NCBI GenBank assembly: GCA_003132305.1
Contig: PKXJ01000023.1
Span: 1-63,927 of the forward strand
Length of the DNA stretch: 63,927 bases
Source of the DNA: Acidimicrobiaceae bacterium
GTDB lineage: Bacteria > Actinomycetota > Acidimicrobiia > Acidimicrobiales > RAAP-2
Direction: 5' to 3'
The notes below the pieces were generated by a model. That model was given only the letters and a program-made list of their open reading frames with translations. It had not been told where the DNA came from and made no database searches. The position numbers and the translations under genes are program-made. Numbering within the stretch: the stretch's first letter is position 1; every line of letters begins with the position of its first letter. Below, piece by piece: positions 1 to 8,562 of this stretch.

Positions 1-311
1 TACTTTCTCTGGGGAACCTCAGGTGGGTGGTCGTCGAGAAAAACAATCTGACCCTCGTGGTTGATGATATAGAGCGCGTAGCGCTTCACCGAGATCGCGA
101 AGCACGTGGCCGTGGCCTCCAACTTCAAGATGTCCGGAACGGCGTCTTTGTCGAAGGGATTGATCCCATCGTTTCTGTACGCATCCGACAGGTGAAATGA
201 ACCGACTTCAGGCGGACCGCGCAGAATCGAAAGTGGCGCCCGACTCCGAGTTAGTGCCCGTGGAATGCCCACGGCCCTCAGTCCGTAAATTGTCCCGGCA
301 GAAAAGACCGC
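1..311 (-). pseudogene. fragment of a DNA-polymerase-like conserved protein, open at the window edge
   Basis: The minus strand is open from an in-frame TAA at 312-314 down to base 1 and translates to a sequence with AISVKRYALY, which I associate from memory with a B-family DNA-polymerase-like group of conserved hypothetical proteins. There is no ATG near the 5' end; a GTG at 272 is possible. The sequence upstream of the stop does not continue the similarity that I can see, so this is probably a 5'-truncated remnant whose remainder lies left of the window. The family assignment is weak. Confidence 0.33.
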
Positions 312-401
312 TTAATCAGTACATTCACCTCGTCCTCTTCTTGAAGCCCACCACCCTTTCAAGGTGGTGTCCCCACCACGCAAAATTCGAACCTGAAGCG
401 T

Positions 402-875
402 TCATCTCACGCCCCCGTTTCCGGGTGAGTGAGGTATATCAGTCCCCAAATTAGACCTGAGTTCCTCCACGAGCTCTACGATTTGCCTTCGGCTCAGTTT
501 CGTCAATGGCCGGGGATCGTTCCACGGCGATTTACTTGGGTTGGGTTCTGAGTCGCGACGCCGAGGTATCAAATGAAAATGAACATGCGCATCGGTGTTA
601 CCTAGGACGGCGAGGTTGATGCGAGATGCGCCCGTTAAAGCAGACATGGCTCTCATCGCACGCTGCGAATCTGCGACAAATTCGTTGAGCAATTCCCTGG
701 GAATATCCTCCCAATGCTCGAAGTGTTCGTTGAGGACCAGTATCGTCCTTCCCGGAAACCGCCCATCGTCATATAGCCCGAGAAAACTAACATTCATTTG
801 ACAAATCGGGTTCCACAGTTCGAATCCGCAGCTTGGGCATCTGAAACAATCGGAAGATGAGAGACCTTGCATCAA
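402..875 (-). CDS. HIT family hydrolase/transferase
   Basis: This is a 157-aa protein of the histidine-triad superfamily, whose members hydrolyse or transfer nucleotide monophosphates (AMP-lysine, ApnA and similar). The triad is visible as HVHFHLIPR at residues 97-105. The N-terminus carries three spaced cysteines (C10, C13, C16) followed by a tryptophan, suggesting a small metal-binding knuckle, as in some bacterial HIT proteins. It overlaps the upstream nucleotidyltransferase gene by 4 nt, so the two are translationally coupled. Pairing an enzyme that can attach nucleotides with one that can remove them suggests opposing activities; that is inference. The exact substrate is unknown. Confidence 0.85.
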   Translation of the reverse strand: MMQGLSSSDCFRCPSCGFELWNPICQMNVSFLGLYDDGRFPGRTILVLNEHFEHWEDIPRELLNEFVADSQRAMRAMSALTGASRINLAVLGNTDAHVHFHLIPRRRDSEPNPSKSPWNDPRPLTKLSRRQIVELVEELRSNLGTDIPHSPGNGGVR

Positions 876-2041
876 AAGAGTAAATACCTTCTCGTCAGAC
901 CGCTCAATGTAAGCAGATCTTCGTCACCGTCCAATTTAGTGCTGGCGCCAAGAAATGGATTCTTGGAGCAAAACAATCGTTCGAGGCAGATTTCGAGTTC
1001 TTGGGTAAGTGCACGAGCGCGACGGAAAGCGTCGTTGCTTCCAGGGTTGCGAGGATGTTGGACCTTACAGACTTCGCTTCGGAATTCAGAATCATTGAGC
1101 AATCCAGCAAATTCGTCAGCGATCTCGAAGCTCCGGCGAAGATGAACCTTGTCTTCTTCACACACGAACTGCTCCAACTGGGCCAGACGCGCGAGCGGAG
1201 GCATTTTAAATTGTTCGCAGAGCAATTCTGTTTCGACCGGAACGTCCAGAATGCAAGGAATGAACAGCGAGATAATTGTTCCCGCGAACGCAAGTTTTCT
1301 GCTGCTCCGCAGTTTGACGTACCGGAGGCCCCACTTGGGAGAATCGAACTCCGTTCCGTCATCTGAAAATTCTTCAGGCAGCGAAACTTCGTCCCAGCGT
1401 TTTGCTTGGTAATCGACCGCGATCGTTCGCCAGTATCTAACGACATCATTGAGGAGAAAGCGCGGCACACCCTTCTTATGAAGAGTCGACTTCTCTTCTT
1501 CGTTTTGGTAGTCATGCAGATACCGATTCAAAATTGACGCCACGGTGATTGAGTGAGACACAATATCGATAATCGGCACGCTCTCCTCAAGAAAAAGCAT
1601 CCGTTGAGTGTGACTTCGATTCGTGTCTTCCTCAAGGCCGATTCGATTTATCAGATCCGAAGAGGAAATGACGCCCCCAAAAAGTCTCGTGCGCCCTGGA
1701 TCACCGAGGTTCGATCGTTTCTGCGCGACAAGCGCAGCGACGCGATAGTTCTGAATATCCTCTGGCAGTTCAATGGCACGGTATGCGACAATGGCATGAT
1801 CAAAATCGCTCGTGTCAGGCGCAGTACAGAGTTCTTGTCGAGCAAGACTTCCGAACGCTACAAGACCAAGAGGAAGATTTTCATGAGTCTCCCCCCTTCG
1901 AAGGACGCCTTTATCGACAAGATACCCCTCGGCGGACCTTCTTACCTCCTTCAGAGTCTCCTCTGATGCCTGTGCCGCTCTCGACAGATTCGGCAACTCA
2001 AGGGCGAGCGCGGACTTTAAGCGTTCCAACTTCTCGTGCAT
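872..2041 (-). CDS. Pol-beta-type nucleotidyltransferase domain protein
   Basis: This is a 389-aa protein with a nucleotidyltransferase signature: GSLARQE at residues 64-70 followed by an Asp-x-Asp pair at D79/D81 (SDFDH), as in minimal, GlnD- and DUF294-type transferases. The C-terminal half has a conserved-looking helical segment (LLNDVVRYWRTIAVDY, then RYVKLRSSRKL) that I recognise as typical of a large uncharacterised family. It starts with ATG after a GGGGGCGG ribosome site. It is the middle gene of an XRE regulator-nucleotidyltransferase-HIT operon. It probably transfers a nucleotide to a protein, RNA or small molecule. A toxin or defence role is possible but unproven. Confidence 0.75.
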   Translation of the reverse strand: MHEKLERLKSALALELPNLSRAAQASEETLKEVRRSAEGYLVDKGVLRRGETHENLPLGLVAFGSLARQELCTAPDTSDFDHAIVAYRAIELPEDIQNYRVAALVAQKRSNLGDPGRTRLFGGVISSSDLINRIGLEEDTNRSHTQRMLFLEESVPIIDIVSHSITVASILNRYLHDYQNEEEKSTLHKKGVPRFLLNDVVRYWRTIAVDYQAKRWDEVSLPEEFSDDGTEFDSPKWGLRYVKLRSSRKLAFAGTIISLFIPCILDVPVETELLCEQFKMPPLARLAQLEQFVCEEDKVHLRRSFEIADEFAGLLNDSEFRSEVCKVQHPRNPGSNDAFRRARALTQELEICLERLFCSKNPFLGASTKLDGDEDLLTLSGLTRRYLLF

Positions 2042-2126
2042 CGCTACCGCCCCCGGAATGGCAATCCATTCGTAGAACCGCAGATTTCATCGACATGTCT
2101 TCCGCGCTTACCAACTAAGGCCCATC

Positions 2127-2402
2127 CTAACTGGCGTGGCGCTCTTGACGATTAGAGGTCAGGTCTTCTGAACTTAGCAATTCATCGACGACCCTTAGAC
2201 CGAGAGCATCCGAAACGCGAAATGCCGTTTGAAGATCCCACCGTGGCTTCCAAAGGAGTCGCATCAGACCGCTGCTTTCCAATCCGAGACTTTCACAGAC
2301 TTGCAATGGATCACGGTTTTGAATCTCCCCAATGCATATGGTGCGCAGCAAGGAGGCTAGATCTCTCTCTCGCTCGGTTGATGAGTGAATGGATCTATTC
2401 AT
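2127..2402 (-). CDS. small XRE-like helix-turn-helix regulator
   Basis: This is about 91 aa from the ATG at 2402, chosen because AGGAGGG lies 6 nt upstream; a longer ORF starting at 2462 lacks a site. The predicted helices DPLQVCESLGLESSGLMRLL and WDLQTAFRVSDALGLRVVDE fit a Cro/CI fold in which recognition residues are followed by the repeat-specific C-terminal helices. It is the first gene of the operon with the nucleotidyltransferase and HIT genes (85-nt gap), and the likely autoregulator or antitoxin-like partner. No operator is obvious upstream. Confidence 0.6.
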   Translation of the reverse strand: MNRSIHSSTERERDLASLLRTICIGEIQNRDPLQVCESLGLESSGLMRLLWKPRWDLQTAFRVSDALGLRVVDELLSSEDLTSNRQERHAS

Positions 2403-2810
2403 TAATTCCCTCCTAGATCTGACGTTGCATGTAGCCAAATAGGTCCATTGACGACAACGCAATGAAACCTATTTGCCTTTGGGTGTGCGTTGAAAGGGGT
2501 AAATCGTATGCATTTGTTGGGGGTAACCTGTCGAGAATTGGCTCGAATCTGAATATGCACCTCGCTCTCTTGTTTCTCGCCGCGTAGTTACATGCATGTA
2601 GTTTAGAGACACAGACTCGGCATATCGAACATTTGTTCGTAGAAAATCGACATCTTTCTCTGGTCGCTACTCTGTCTGAGGTTTAGAATAAAACTCCTCG
2701 GTCGATCAGGCCGAATCCTCGAAAGCGAGAGGTTCGACCCACGGGACTGCGAAGGTCTGAGGAGGCATCTTTCAACCAAAGCGAGAGCGGTCCCACTTGA
2801 TTATTCTCCA

Positions 2811-2970
2811 CAGTGGCTCCCAACGGTCGCAGCATTTTCGAACGACACTCAAATAATTCGGGAATGTTCTCGGGTGAGTGCGTTAGTGCACAGTGGCTCC
2901 CAACGGTCGCAGCATTTTCGAACGACACTCAAATAATTCGGGAATGTTCTCGGGTGAGTGCGTTAGTGCA
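2811..2970. repeat. perfect 80-bp tandem duplication in a gene-free gap
   Basis: Two identical 80-bp units (2811-2890 and 2891-2970) are followed by five bases of a third. Eighty is not a multiple of three and both strands are broken by frame changes, so it is not coding. Each unit contains CACTCA and TGAGTG arms that could pair, and ends with TTAGTGCAC, whose inverse complement GTGCACTAA occurs at 3005-3013. The rest of the 2403-3037 gap shows no gene. Confidence 0.9.
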
Positions 2971-3037
2971 CAGTGAATCGCGAAGGACAGTTCCTATGTC
3001 ACTCGTGCACTAAAGAGCGCGCTAATGCAAATATGAG

Positions 3038-4081
3038 TTAACTCCCGTCAGGACTCGGCCATACCTCTTCGTCTTCGGAATCGTTTGACTCAGAGGGCTC
3101 ATCAAAGACCACCGTCTCCGGCAACTTGATTGGCGGTTTCCACGGAGAAAAATGCTTATACTCCCATGACTTGACCTTGGGTGCTCCAGGGTCGAACAGT
3201 GTGAGCAGTCCCCTTGCCTCACGACGCCTGGCTTGACGATTGGCCACTGCTTGCGATCTCTGCTCGGGTATACCCTTTGCTCTTGTGGCCCGATAAATAC
3301 TCGACATGATCTTGTTCCCGGGGAAAGCGTCGGTCGCAAACACCATCGTATAGATCGGTTGATCCGAGACATTGGTGAGCTTGAGGTCGTGCGTCCACTC
3401 GTATCCGAGTACCTTCTCTAGCCTCCACCTCAGTAGATTGACGAACTCGTCACGTGTGCGCTGCGGGCCGAACTCGCCCGACTGCCGCCGCTGATAAATC
3501 GCGATCCATTCGTCGGTGCCAAAGTAACCAGTGAGCTGTGCAGGCCACCCTTCACCTCTAGTGCCCTTGAGACCGAGCACTCGGGCGAAGGCTGGTTCGG
3601 GAACGAGTATCCACATCTCAACTTTGCGCTCTTTTTTGTCTCTGCGCCACTTGGAGAGCATTTCCAGTGTGGTCCACTCAACTTCCAGCCCCTTTGGATC
3701 AACGAACGCGAAGGTCGGCGCCCATCTGAGATCCTTCACGCTCTCCAGACCCTCTTCTAAGCAGCGATTGCAATCGCCCGCGACGACTTTGTATCGGTCA
3801 TCTCCTGGGAACGCTTCTTCCAAATCCAATTTCAGTGAGGCGGCTTGCGCGTCAAGTTCCCAGAAAACGAGACGAGAAAATGGCGGCTTCGTGCGAAGGG
3901 CTCGCGCCGTAGATCCAGGAAATGTTTTTCCGCTTTGTTCCAGAGTGTGAGAAAGGCTCCCGCCGAATAAATCTAGGTACACAGTTGACTTTGCTGAACG
4001 AGAAGCGTTGTTGAATGCAGAAAGATACTTAGATAGAACGTCAAGCTTGACTTCAGTCCAATATCCCCCCCAGTTCGCCAC
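3038..4081 (-). CDS. tcmP: three-Cys-motif partner protein TcmP
   Basis: This 347-aa protein has an N-terminal Rossmann-like, methyltransferase-type region (VYLDLFGGS near residue 34; VVAGDCN near 98; TFAFVDPKGLEVEW near 123), as in the TcmP family. TcmP proteins are habitually encoded beside a radical-SAM-like DUF5131 (phage Gp37/Gp68) protein, and here its GTG start overlaps the stop of exactly such a gene (TAGTG). The C-terminal tail is acidic and low in complexity. The biochemical role of the pair is not established. They are common in phages and accessory islands, and a DNA or nucleotide modification role has been guessed at from the fold. I recognise the pair, not the function. Confidence 0.85.
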   Translation of the reverse strand: MANWGGYWTEVKLDVLSKYLSAFNNASRSAKSTVYLDLFGGSLSHTLEQSGKTFPGSTARALRTKPPFSRLVFWELDAQAASLKLDLEEAFPGDDRYKVVAGDCNRCLEEGLESVKDLRWAPTFAFVDPKGLEVEWTTLEMLSKWRRDKKERKVEMWILVPEPAFARVLGLKGTRGEGWPAQLTGYFGTDEWIAIYQRRQSGEFGPQRTRDEFVNLLRWRLEKVLGYEWTHDLKLTNVSDQPIYTMVFATDAFPGNKIMSSIYRATRAKGIPEQRSQAVANRQARRREARGLLTLFDPGAPKVKSWEYKHFSPWKPPIKLPETVVFDEPSESNDSEDEEVWPSPDGS

Positions 4082-4941
4082 TATCGATGCTGACTTGGAC
4101 CAGTTGGCATCTCATTCCAAGTTCTTCCACCCATGGTACGTCCGGCGGCCCCTTTTCCGACGCGACGCATTCTCACAGGAGCGCCGGGCGCCATCACCTT
4201 TGGCATGGCATCTAGAATCTCTCCTTCGATGGTGACTGGTACCGCTCCAGACTCACGATTTGGCACCCAAGCGCCCCACTGCTTGAAGAAAAAGGCCACA
4301 CCCTCCACCCTGCATCGATCTCGAAGGTCTTCGGCCCAAGCGGGATACATCGGTCGTGCCCCGGGCCCGGACTCTCCACCAGCAATCAGCCAGTCAATAT
4401 CGGTCAGTTCAAGATTCGGGAGCGGCCCAAGGAGTGGTTCGGCGGAGATGAAGCGCACTGCGGCTGGAACCTTGCGGAGATGATTCGCTCTAAAGCTGTA
4501 CCGAGCCGATTCGACAGAAACCCCCATCCAGATGTTGTCGGTCCAAGGCAAAAGCGTCGCGATTTTAGAGAGCCGCTGAGCGCGCTTCGTTAGCACCTGA
4601 TAGGTATGGCGCGGGGTGTCGGCCATGACTTGAAATACATCCTCGATGAATTCGTCAGGCACGTCGGGGTGGAACAGGTCGCTCATGGAGTTCACGAAGA
4701 TTAGACGTGGTGCCTTCCAGCGATGTGGAAGCTGTAGCTGATCCGGGTGAATCGTAAGTCCGAAGCCAGGACCGGAAGTCTTTGGAGAGCCATCGCGCTG
4801 ATACTTCGGGTTTCCCATTGCCTTGAGTCGACGAGACAGCGTTAGCGCGTAACAGTGGTCACAACCTGGGGACGTCTGATCGCAGCCCGTCGTCGGATTC
4901 CAGGTTGCCTGAGTCCACTCAATACTTGACTTATCGGCCAT
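4081..4941 (-). CDS. DUF5131 (phage Gp37/Gp68) three-cysteine protein
   Basis: This 286-aa protein begins with the family hallmark IEWTQATWNPTTGC and cysteines C20, C27 and C30 (C-x6-C-x2-C followed by Tyr), a likely iron-sulfur or radical-SAM-type motif. Further family blocks are visible: NSMSDLFH, YQVLTKR, WMGVSVE, FISAEPLLGP, WLIAGGESG and FFFKQWG. Its ribosome site GGGGAG is well placed. It forms a two-gene operon with tcmP. The function is unknown. Confidence 0.9.
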   Translation of the reverse strand: MADKSSIEWTQATWNPTTGCDQTSPGCDHCYALTLSRRLKAMGNPKYQRDGSPKTSGPGFGLTIHPDQLQLPHRWKAPRLIFVNSMSDLFHPDVPDEFIEDVFQVMADTPRHTYQVLTKRAQRLSKIATLLPWTDNIWMGVSVESARYSFRANHLRKVPAAVRFISAEPLLGPLPNLELTDIDWLIAGGESGPGARPMYPAWAEDLRDRCRVEGVAFFFKQWGAWVPNRESGAVPVTIEGEILDAMPKVMAPGAPVRMRRVGKGAAGRTMGGRTWNEMPTGPSQHR

Positions 4942-5470
4942 AACGTTTTCTCCCCTTCTCCGACATTAGAAGCAACTGCGCATTAGGGCGCAGTCGATTG
5001 AGATCTTCGCAAGGCTTTGACTCATCTCAACTTTAGAGGACCAGCCAGTAAAGCCGCGCGATGACACGGAGCCAAGTTTGTGCCACCGAGTCGAGCCACG
5101 TCGATTGACAAGAGATGAACGTAATGCAATAGCTCGGTTATAGTGGGAGCCCACGATGTTGCGCAGATGAATATTGAAGCGAGCAGGCGCGGCCATCGCA
5201 GGTCTACGAGCCCTCAGGTCCTGAAAGTGATTCGTCCGCCGAAAAAGAAAACTGCAATCGAGATCCAGATGATGCGCCGCTCCATTTATTGCCGACGATG
5301 GTGACTCAATCATGTGCGCCGCATCGTTTGGCAGATTTAGGAACCCGCGATCACCAACATGACGGGACTAGCGAGCACCGAGAGGCACCGTTGAGTTCCC
5401 GGCGTCAACTTGGAAGTGCGCGAACACCTGACCCCTTGCACGGTTTGAAAGGGGTCAGCCTTATCAAATC
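4942..5470. other. gene-free stretch
   Basis: There are only short, overlapping open frames without ribosome sites or recognisable domains. I see no integrase although the stretch leads into a tRNA fragment. It probably consists of decayed mobile-element sequence. Confidence 0.5.
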
Positions 5471-5492
5471 CTTTAGCAACGCCTTTAGCAAC
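5471..5492 (+). repeat. 22-bp repeat, copy 1
   Basis: This is a double 10-mer: CTTTAGCAAC, then GC, then CTTTAGCAAC. Identical copies lie at 7185-7206 and 12677-12698, all in the same orientation and all outside genes. This copy sits about 107 bp before a tRNA-Ala 3' fragment. Confidence 0.9.
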
Positions 5493-5598
5493 ACCGGCAA
5501 CTTCGCGCACTCACGCACGGACGTCGGCGAAGTCAAACGCCCATGATTCACCACGCGTGCGGACACGAGTAGACACCTGCGAACTGGAAAAGTCGGCA

Positions 5599-5642
5599 TG
5601 GCATGCAAGGGGTCAGGGGTTCGAATCCCCTTACCTCCACCA
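5599..5642 (+). pseudogene. 3' half of tRNA-Ala(GGC), likely attachment-site remnant
   Basis: The sequence starts in the anticodon loop (TGGCAT), continues with the 3' anticodon strand GCAAG, a perfect T arm (AGGGG-TTCGAAT-CCCCT) and the acceptor strand ACCTCCACCA. No matching acceptor, D arm or 5' anticodon strand precedes it. Integrases of genomic islands recombine in tRNA 3' halves and leave such copies behind, so this probably marks an att site of the accessory region. Confidence 0.75.
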
Positions 5643-5799
5643 AGTCTGTTACTAAGACTATTGACCTGAAAAAACCACGCTCGGCGTGTCTGAGACTTCC
5701 TTTCCGGCCTTTGTCAGCATTTCTAGGCGACTGTGTCCGCTGTAGCGCCACCTCAATTCGAAATTTCAACGTGAACTTTCTTGTGGTGGCTCCCATGGA

Positions 5800-5840
5800 G
5801 ACACCCTTTCACCGACCCTTCGGTCGGCTTATCGGGTGTC
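5800..5840. repeat. nested inverted repeat (stem with inner stem)
   Basis: The outer arms GACACCC and GGGTGTC enclose an inner perfect hairpin CCGACC-cttc-GGTCGG. It ends 28 bp downstream of the stop of the minus-strand gene that ends at 5869 and may serve as its terminator, although there is no U tract. Alternatively it is a recombination structure next to the tRNA remnant. Confidence 0.5.
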
Positions 5841-5868
5841 CACTATTTCTGGGAAGCTCAGGGCGTAA

Positions 5869-6294
5869 CTAGAACGCGGCCGTCACAGTTCCGTCAACCA
5901 ACACCTGAATGGGCTGTTTCCGCCACGGCGCGAAGAGGAGCGGTCTGGATTTCACGAACTTTATGTCATGGTGCTCTGCTGTACCCAGGCTCAGTTCGAA
6001 TCTTCTGGACCTGCCAAACGATTGGATCTCAATTTTCCGTAGTTGTACCACGCCGTCCACCGTGATTTGCACTCTGCCCGTCATCTGATTACGTAAGAAG
6101 TGAACTTCGTGCTTCTCGGACTGCCCCACTACGAGGTTGAAGTCCGAGTTGAATGCCCTTGACACATTCAAACTGACGAGACCGAACACCACCAAAGCGC
6201 AGCCCGCCAGCCACGGCTGCCGAGCGACAGTAAGCGCGGAGAAGAACCCGAACCAAGCAACCACCATTATTGTGTATTGAATCTGCATCTTCAT
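5869..6294 (-). CDS. hypothetical protein with two N-terminal membrane segments
   Basis: This 141-aa protein has two hydrophobic helices (about residues 8-23 and 27-45) followed by a predicted beta-rich soluble domain (VGQSEKHEVHFLRNQMTG, ITVDGVVQLRKI). The soluble part ends in a repeated VDG-type strand motif (QVLVDGTVTAAF). It lies 13 bp downstream of a second small membrane gene, and the two are probably cotranscribed. I do not recognise the family. Confidence 0.6.
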   Translation of the reverse strand: MKMQIQYTIMVVAWFGFFSALTVARQPWLAGCALVVFGLVSLNVSRAFNSDFNLVVGQSEKHEVHFLRNQMTGRVQITVDGVVQLRKIEIQSFGRSRRFELSLGTAEHHDIKFVKSRPLLFAPWRKQPIQVLVDGTVTAAF

Positions 6295-6307
6295 CGCTTC
6301 ACCCTGA

Positions 6308-6565
6308 CTATTTACTTCTTGTATTCTTCCTGATCAAATTAATGCCCAAAATCCAGAAAATCAAAATGACAGCGATTACGCCTAGGTAGATTGGCAGTTT
6401 GTCCTTGCCGTAGCCTTTCGAAAGCCAGACGCTGAACATGAAGATCGATGCACTCATGAGAGCGATGACTATCAAAGTAAGTTTGCGTTCTTTCTTCATC
6501 AATGAATTTATGGTACGCCTGCTCACGTGTTCAGACAACGCCACTGTGTCTTCAGGTTGCGACAA
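6308..6565 (-). CDS. small two-helix membrane protein
   Basis: This 85-aa protein has a basic linker (KKERK), two strongly hydrophobic helices (about residues 29-46 and 56-76) and a basic C-terminus. It precedes the 141-aa membrane protein gene by 13 bp. There is no recognisable domain. The pair could be a small membrane complex, but nothing in the sequence says what it does. Confidence 0.5.
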   Translation of the reverse strand: MSQPEDTVALSEHVSRRTINSLMKKERKLTLIVIALMSASIFMFSVWLSKGYGKDKLPIYLGVIAVILIFWILGINLIRKNTRSK

Positions 6566-6689
6566 TCAAATGCGAATACGAGGTTGAGACTTCGTTCGAT
6601 TGATGGAACCAATAGGAGGTTACGCCCGAGACCGTGCCGTCCGCAACACCCGACACCACAGTGTCGGCACCTACCGTTGCCGCGAGCGC

Positions 6690-7142
6690 TTAACGTTCTC
6701 GCCCATGCGTCTTGCGAACCTCAATTCGGCGTCTCAATAGACAATTCCTCACAGTATTCGCGCAAAATCCGAGTTGCTTGCTGACCTCCAGGAGTGAGAG
6801 TCCGGACGCGTACAGACGTACCATCGAGTCGATGGCTTCGGACGTGGGAGATTGGCAGCGCATCGCAATTCCGGCCTTCTTGAGCCGTGCGGCGACAGTC
6901 GTGCGATGACAGCCGAATTCAGCAGCTAGCTCGTACACCGTGGCTCCTCCTTCGTAACGCGCGGCCACTTCGATCACCTGAGCCTCTGTGAGCCGCCTCT
7001 GTCGTTGACGGATTGGGCCACGTAGTTGATAATTGGACGAGGTGTGATCTTCCGGTGTTTGCCCCTTCAAGCGGTCTTCGACAAGGAGTAGCCATTTGTT
7101 TGAGTCAGCAGTGGATAGGGCCACCAAAAGAAACCTGATCAT
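6690..7142 (-). CDS. helix-turn-helix protein of the recombinase-associated type
   Basis: This is a 150-aa ORF. The C-terminal two thirds hold two helix-turn-helix units: LTEAQVIEVAARYEGG with VYELAAEFGCHRTTVAARL, then VRLYASGLSLLEVSKQLG with ANTVRNCLLRR. This resolvase-like arrangement is common in small actinobacterial proteins near serine recombinases. No recombinase is adjacent here. The first 40-50 residues lack similarity and the true start may lie further in. It could be a regulator or a leftover of a mobile element. Confidence 0.6.
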   Translation of the reverse strand: MIRFLLVALSTADSNKWLLLVEDRLKGQTPEDHTSSNYQLRGPIRQRQRRLTEAQVIEVAARYEGGATVYELAAEFGCHRTTVAARLKKAGIAMRCQSPTSEAIDSMVRLYASGLSLLEVSKQLGFCANTVRNCLLRRRIEVRKTHGRER

Positions 7143-7184
7143 AGGATTTTTGATACTTCAGGGGATGGTGTTGCTAGTGGTGAA

Positions 7185-7206
7185 CTTTAGCAACGCCTTT
7201 AGCAAC
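7185..7206 (+). repeat. 22-bp repeat, copy 2
   Basis: Identical to the copies at 5471-5492 and 12677-12698. It lies in the 304-bp gene-free gap between the helix-turn-helix gene and the GH57-like gene. Confidence 0.9.
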
Positions 7207-7446
7207 CCAATCGAGACTTGGCATCGCCTGGCCGCATGGTTCGAGTTTTCGGGATGGAAACCCGGCACGATTCAGACCCCGTTAAGTACCCGCCCCTTTG
7301 ATTGGTCAAGAGCATCTGGCTCGGTACAAAGCTCTGGTTCAGTTTCCTGGATCCTCTTCAGAGAACCCGTGAAGAGCAGTCCAGATCGTTGGGTGTCCAC
7401 ATCCCCTAGGGAGGCTCATTCCGCGCTTGTCCTGACGTGTCAGTAA

Positions 7447-8562
7447 CTAAGGGGAGGAAGAAAGACTCTTGACGATTTCAAGCGCTCGCTGAAGATACTC
7501 ACGTTTCCGACTGACAGTCTTCCAGAACAGAAAGAAGATATCCTGCAGTTCCATTATCTCTTTGTCGTAATTGTGTCCAACATCCAAAGCGCACAACTCC
7601 GCCAGAATCGCCATGTAGTGGCGACTGTCCATTCCCTCAAGAAGCAAACTCTCGAAGTTCGGTAGTGCGTATCCAGGAAGGTAACTAAGGCGCGGAAACC
7701 TTTGTGAAGACAGCAGCTGGTCGCATCGAACGAGTGAACCCTCCGCAAGGATGTCCAGAAACGTCTCGTAGTGACGAAGCGACACCGGATTGACCCGGTC
7801 GCCATCATCAGCGAGCGTGACCACAAAACCACTGTCGACCGCGCAATTCAAACCTTCGGCAAACTCCACAATCTCTGAATCAGTATTGACTTGCTGAATC
7901 AATCCAGTCGATCCAAAACTAAACTTGCGGACGAAACTGCTATCTCTGAAGAAGCACCGCAAGACGTTCGAGTCGACGTTGAACTTCGCCTCGCACTCAA
8001 TCACACGCCAAAGTTCACGCCGGTCGATCGAGGGATCAAGCAACACGCTCTCAGGTGCACCAACTCCCCCTCCGGACCACCGCCATGACTGTGGAGAGAC
8101 GGCCAACCTGTAGTGATCTGCATCGAGGATGATCTGGTCGATTCCATGTTCGGCCAAGCACGATTCGATTGCTCCGACCCATGCAAAATTCGGCGGGAAG
8201 AAGGTTCGCGGCTCTACACCTAAGAGTTGCGTCTTGATAGCGACGTCACTTGAAATCTGCTTGTGCAGAAACCGGAACGAAAGAAGTGATGGAAAAGCCT
8301 CATGCATGAGCGTCACTGCTCCGTCACACAATCCTTCTGAGGTCATGTTGCTCAGCATCTCGACTGTGCGAGGCGCATCAATGGCAAGTCTCGAAAGCAA
8401 TGTCCCGGAGATTGCAAGTGTCAGTGGCACCCCGCGTCGCTCGTGGGCTCTTAACAACGGATCTATGCTCCGATGCGCGAGGTCCTGTACTTCACTACTT
8501 GGACAGATAGTTGGTAGGTGAAAGTACCAAGACACGACGATGCCCGAATTTCGAAAGTTCAC
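7447..8562 (-). CDS. GH57/deacetylase-superfamily glycoside hydrolase-like protein
   Basis: This 371-aa protein begins with a strand and histidine typical of the GH57/38 alpha/beta barrel (VVSWYFHLPT) and has the characteristic LTLAISGTLLSRLA segment near residue 47, then FFPPNFAW (about 117-124), equivalent to the carbohydrate-binding middle block. It is shorter than full GH57 alpha-amylases (usually over 400 aa), so catalysis is uncertain. Its start overlaps the preceding glycosyltransferase gene by 4 nt. The pair probably builds or trims an alpha-glucan or a surface polysaccharide. Confidence 0.65.
   Translation of the reverse strand: MNFRNSGIVVSWYFHLPTICPSSEVQDLAHRSIDPLLRAHERRGVPLTLAISGTLLSRLAIDAPRTVEMLSNMTSEGLCDGAVTLMHEAFPSLLSFRFLHKQISSDVAIKTQLLGVEPRTFFPPNFAWVGAIESCLAEHGIDQIILDADHYRLAVSPQSWRWSGGGVGAPESVLLDPSIDRRELWRVIECEAKFNVDSNVLRCFFRDSSFVRKFSFGSTGLIQQVNTDSEIVEFAEGLNCAVDSGFVVTLADDGDRVNPVSLRHYETFLDILAEGSLVRCDQLLSSQRFPRLSYLPGYALPNFESLLLEGMDSRHYMAILAELCALDVGHNYDKEIMELQDIFFLFWKTVSRKREYLQRALEIVKSLSSSP

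Noticed and set aside
2811-2970. CRISPR-like array
   Set aside because: Only two units, identical over their full length with no spacers, and no cas genes in the window.
5289-5546. Plus-strand open frame over repeat copy 1 (and similar frames over copies 2 and 3) reading SNAFSN
   Set aside because: The shared residues come only from the 22-bp DNA repeat; the rest of each frame differs and has no ribosome site.
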